Shown: positions 6,066 to 7,627 of the stretch, piece by piece
Position numbering within the stretch: position 1 is the first letter of the stretch
Layout: each line of letters begins with the position of its first letter
DNA from: JBECKQ01 sp040235375
GTDB taxonomy: Bacteria; Planctomycetota; Phycisphaerae; UBA1845
DNA: 7,627 nt
NCBI GenBank assembly: GCA_040235375.1
Contig: JBECKQ010000411.1
Coordinates: forward strand, 1-7,627
Reading direction: 5' to 3'
Made by a program: the position numbers and the translations under genes
The notes under the pieces: model-generated
Databases searched by the model: none
Told to the model about the DNA's origin: nothing
Seen by the model: only the letters and a program-made list of their open reading frames with translations

Positions 6066-6083
6066 TGCCTTCGGGCAGGGAGG
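6066..6083 (+). promoter_or_regulatory. UUCG-loop hairpin abutting the ribosome site of the DciA-like gene
   Basis: TGCC (6066-6069), TTCG (6070-6073) and GGCA (6074-6077) form a hairpin with a C(UUCG)G tetraloop, a notably stable type. The strong Shine-Dalgarno GGGAGG (6078-6083) begins at the next base, six nt before the TTG start at 6090. The ribosome site decides the TTG start. The hairpin may keep that site exposed or modulate it; there is no T-run to make it a terminator. Confidence 0.4.
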
Positions 6084-6089
6084 CTCGTC

Positions 6090-6503
6090 TTGCATCACGA
6101 ACGGCAATCACCCAACGACCGGCGCTTCGGACGACGCCAACTCGAATGGACGCAGCGCAACCGCGGGCGCCGCTCCCGTTGCCAGACCCTGGGCCCCTTA
6201 ACGGTAGAGCTCGAGGGCGTGAACTGGGGGGCGAACAGGCATGCCACCCACATTTACGAGGCCATCTGCGAAGTCGTCGACGGCCGCTTTTGCAGGCAGT
6301 GTCGGCTGGGGCGAATCACCGGCGGCGAAGTCGTCATATTGGTGCAAACGACCGCTGATGTGTATGATATTAAGGGGGCATGGCACGACCTGATCCGCGA
6401 CCATATGAAGCAGGTGTGCCCGCACCTGCGAGGTCGTCGACTCACCTTCAGGCCGGTCGGAAGGGATGAATGGGAGCGCGGCGTGGTGTTCGTCGTGCCG
6501 TAG
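6090..6503 (+). CDS. DUF721 / DciA-like protein (probable helicase-loading factor)
   Basis: This 137-residue protein fits the DUF721 family, whose member DciA helps load the DnaB helicase in bacteria lacking DnaC or DnaI. The match is the pattern of a short helix (IYEAICEVVD, 55-64), an RLGRITGGEVVILVQTT strand pair (72-88), a helix ending near Cys110, then RRLTFRPVG (116-124). The position between dnaN and gyrB, where related small genes commonly sit, supports the call. The conserved tryptophan usually found in the first motif is not evident, so the match is by pattern and context rather than strict residue identity. The first 30 residues are rich in Arg and may bind DNA. The start is TTG with GGGAGG six nt upstream. 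recF is absent from this interval. A DUF721 protein of unrelated function is the main alternative. Confidence 0.65.
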   Translation: MHHERQSPNDRRFGRRQLEWTQRNRGRRSRCQTLGPLTVELEGVNWGANRHATHIYEAICEVVDGRFCRQCRLGRITGGEVVILVQTTADVYDIKGAWHDLIRDHMKQVCPHLRGRRLTFRPVGRDEWERGVVFVVP

Positions 6504-6573
6504 GAGTTGTGCAAATGCGCGGCCCAGGCTGGTCTCGAGGCGGGGCCGGGGGGAGATTACGCAGCAGACACAC
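6504..6573 (+). other. DciA-gyrB spacer with GC-rich dyad
   Basis: The 70-nt spacer contains CGGCCC (6520-6525) and GGGCCG (6543-6548), which can pair, followed by a G-run and GGGGAGA ending at 6556. The purine run lies 17 nt before the gyrB ATG, too far for a standard ribosome site. Translation of gyrB may therefore rely on coupling or an unusual initiation signal. Confidence 0.3.
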
Positions 6574-7627
6574 ATGGACGAAATGAAAGCACAGACAGCG
6601 GAAACGGATGCGGGCGAGCGGCTCGACGAGAGTATTCGTGATAACGGCGGCTATGACGAGTCGCAGATCACGGTGCTCGAAGGTCTGGCCGCGGTTCGTA
6701 CGCGTCCCGCTATGTACATCGGCGGTACGGGCATCAATGGTCTTCACCACCTTATCTACGAAGTCGTGGACAACGCCATCGACGAAGCGATGGCGGGATA
6801 CTGCCACAATATTCTCGTGCGGCTCAACGCGGATGGAAGTTGCACCGTGGTCGATGACGGCCGGGGAATCCCCGTCGGGCCCATGCACCACGACAATCCC
6901 CAGTTGAACGGACGGCCGGCGATCGAGGTCGTCATGACCACGCTCCATTCCGGCGGCAAGTTCGATCACAACGCCTACAAGGTTTCCGGCGGACTGCACG
7001 GCGTCGGCGTCAGCGTCGTCAACGCCCTGAGCGAATGGCTCGTCGTGGAGGTCAAGCGGGAGGGCAAGGTCCACACGATGCGCTTCGAGCGCGGTGAAGC
7101 CGTCAGCGAACTGGAGATTACCGGCCAGACGTCCAAGAGCGGGACGCGGATCGAGTTTGCGCCCGATCCCGAGATATTCCCCGACGTCGAGTTCCGCCTG
7201 GAAACGCTGGGGCCGCGACTCCGCGAGCTGGCCTACCTCAACGACGGGTTGCGGATTCAACTGATCGACGAGCGCAGCGGCAAGGAGATGGAATTCTGCT
7301 TCAAGGACGGCATCAAGGAATTCGTCAAGTACCTTGCGGGCGAAGAACCCCTTCACCGCGACGTCATCTGCCTGCGGGACGCCGACGACGAGCAGGGCCT
7401 GGCGTGCGATATTGCCCTGCAGTATTCCAACAACTACACCGAGAACATCATCGCGTTCGCAAACAACATCAAGAACATCGACGGCGGCATGCATCTGTCG
7501 GCATTCAAAAGCGCGCTGACCCGTGTGGCGAACAATTACGCCCGCAAGAACAACATGCTCAAAGGATCGCTGTCGCCTTCCGGCGACGACTGGCGCGAAG
7601 GTCTGACCGCGGTCATCAGCGTGAAGG
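6574..7627 (+). CDS. gyrB: DNA gyrase subunit B, 3'-truncated by window edge
   Basis: GyrB is the ATPase subunit of gyrase (type IIA), which introduces negative supercoils. The frame is open from the ATG at 6574 through 351 codons to the edge. The N-terminal GHKL domain is clear: RTRPAMYIG (42-50), the N box EVVDNAIDE (63-71), VDDGRGIPV (93-101), LHSGGKF (124-130) and GGLHGVGVSVVNALS (139-153). The transducer domain shows NNYTENIIAFANNI (286-299), DGGMH (303-307) and REGLTAVISVK (341-351). The window stops just before the expected QTK loop. An N-terminal extension of about 25 residues precedes the conserved start compared with Escherichia coli. The usual GMYIG reads AMYIG. ParE is a weaker alternative, because the place after dnaA, dnaN and a DUF721 gene is typical of gyrB. 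It is probably co-transcribed with dnaN and the DciA-like gene. Confidence 0.96.
   Translation, partial: MDEMKAQTAETDAGERLDESIRDNGGYDESQITVLEGLAAVRTRPAMYIGGTGINGLHHLIYEVVDNAIDEAMAGYCHNILVRLNADGSCTVVDDGRGIPVGPMHHDNPQLNGRPAIEVVMTTLHSGGKFDHNAYKVSGGLHGVGVSVVNALSEWLVVEVKREGKVHTMRFERGEAVSELEITGQTSKSGTRIEFAPDPEIFPDVEFRLETLGPRLRELAYLNDGLRIQLIDERSGKEMEFCFKDGIKEFVKYLAGEEPLHRDVICLRDADDEQGLACDIALQYSNNYTENIIAFANNIKNIDGGMHLSAFKSALTRVANNYARKNNMLKGSLSPSGDDWREGLTAVISVK

Noticed and set aside
6448..7494. 348-codon - strand open frame opposite gyrB
   Set aside because: It mirrors gyrB codons; the + strand frame carries all GHKL and transducer motifs.
1..7627. CRISPR arrays, tRNA or rRNA genes, insertion sequences
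   Set aside because: No regularly spaced direct repeats, cloverleaf-like sequence, rRNA segment or transposase motif was seen.

Overview
The window carries the bacterial replication-initiation gene cluster dnaA, dnaN, a DUF721/DciA-like gene and gyrB on the + strand. Divergent from it on the - strand is a two-gene operon encoding both subunits of a type IIB DNA topoisomerase (topoisomerase VI, B then A). The DNA is GC-rich throughout. DnaA, beta clamp and GyrB are clearly bacterial, while the left-hand operon resembles the archaeal top6B-top6A operon. A full topoisomerase VI beside a gyrase-encoding origin cluster suggests a bacterium of the Planctomycetota or a related high-GC lineage; this placement is inference from gene content, not from a marker-gene comparison.

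Layout from left to right. 1-936 (-): topoisomerase VI subunit A, C-terminus cut off by the window edge. 968-2941 (-): topoisomerase VI subunit B, complete. 2942-3314: a 373-bp divergent intergenic region with a candidate promoter facing each way, nested inverted repeats, a 12-bp palindrome at the top6B start and a short dyad in the dnaA leader. 3315-4646 (+): dnaA. 4647-4954: a 308-bp spacer with one long imperfect stem-loop, an AT-richer stretch and a tiny ORF overlapping the dnaN start. 4955-6052 (+): dnaN. 6090-6503 (+): DciA-like gene with a TTG start. 6574 to the right edge (+): gyrB, N-terminal 351 codons.

How the genes fit together: DnaA opens the origin; a DciA-type protein is expected to help load the replicative helicase; DnaN is the sliding clamp; gyrase relieves positive supercoils ahead of forks. 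Topoisomerase VI relaxes and decatenates DNA without introducing supercoils, so its placement suggests a supporting or topo-IV-like role in chromosome replication. recF, common between dnaN and gyrB in other bacteria, is absent, and the DciA-like gene occupies that place. Transcription runs outward from 2942-3314 in both directions, making this gap a reasonable origin candidate, but no convincing DnaA-box cluster is visible in either large spacer.
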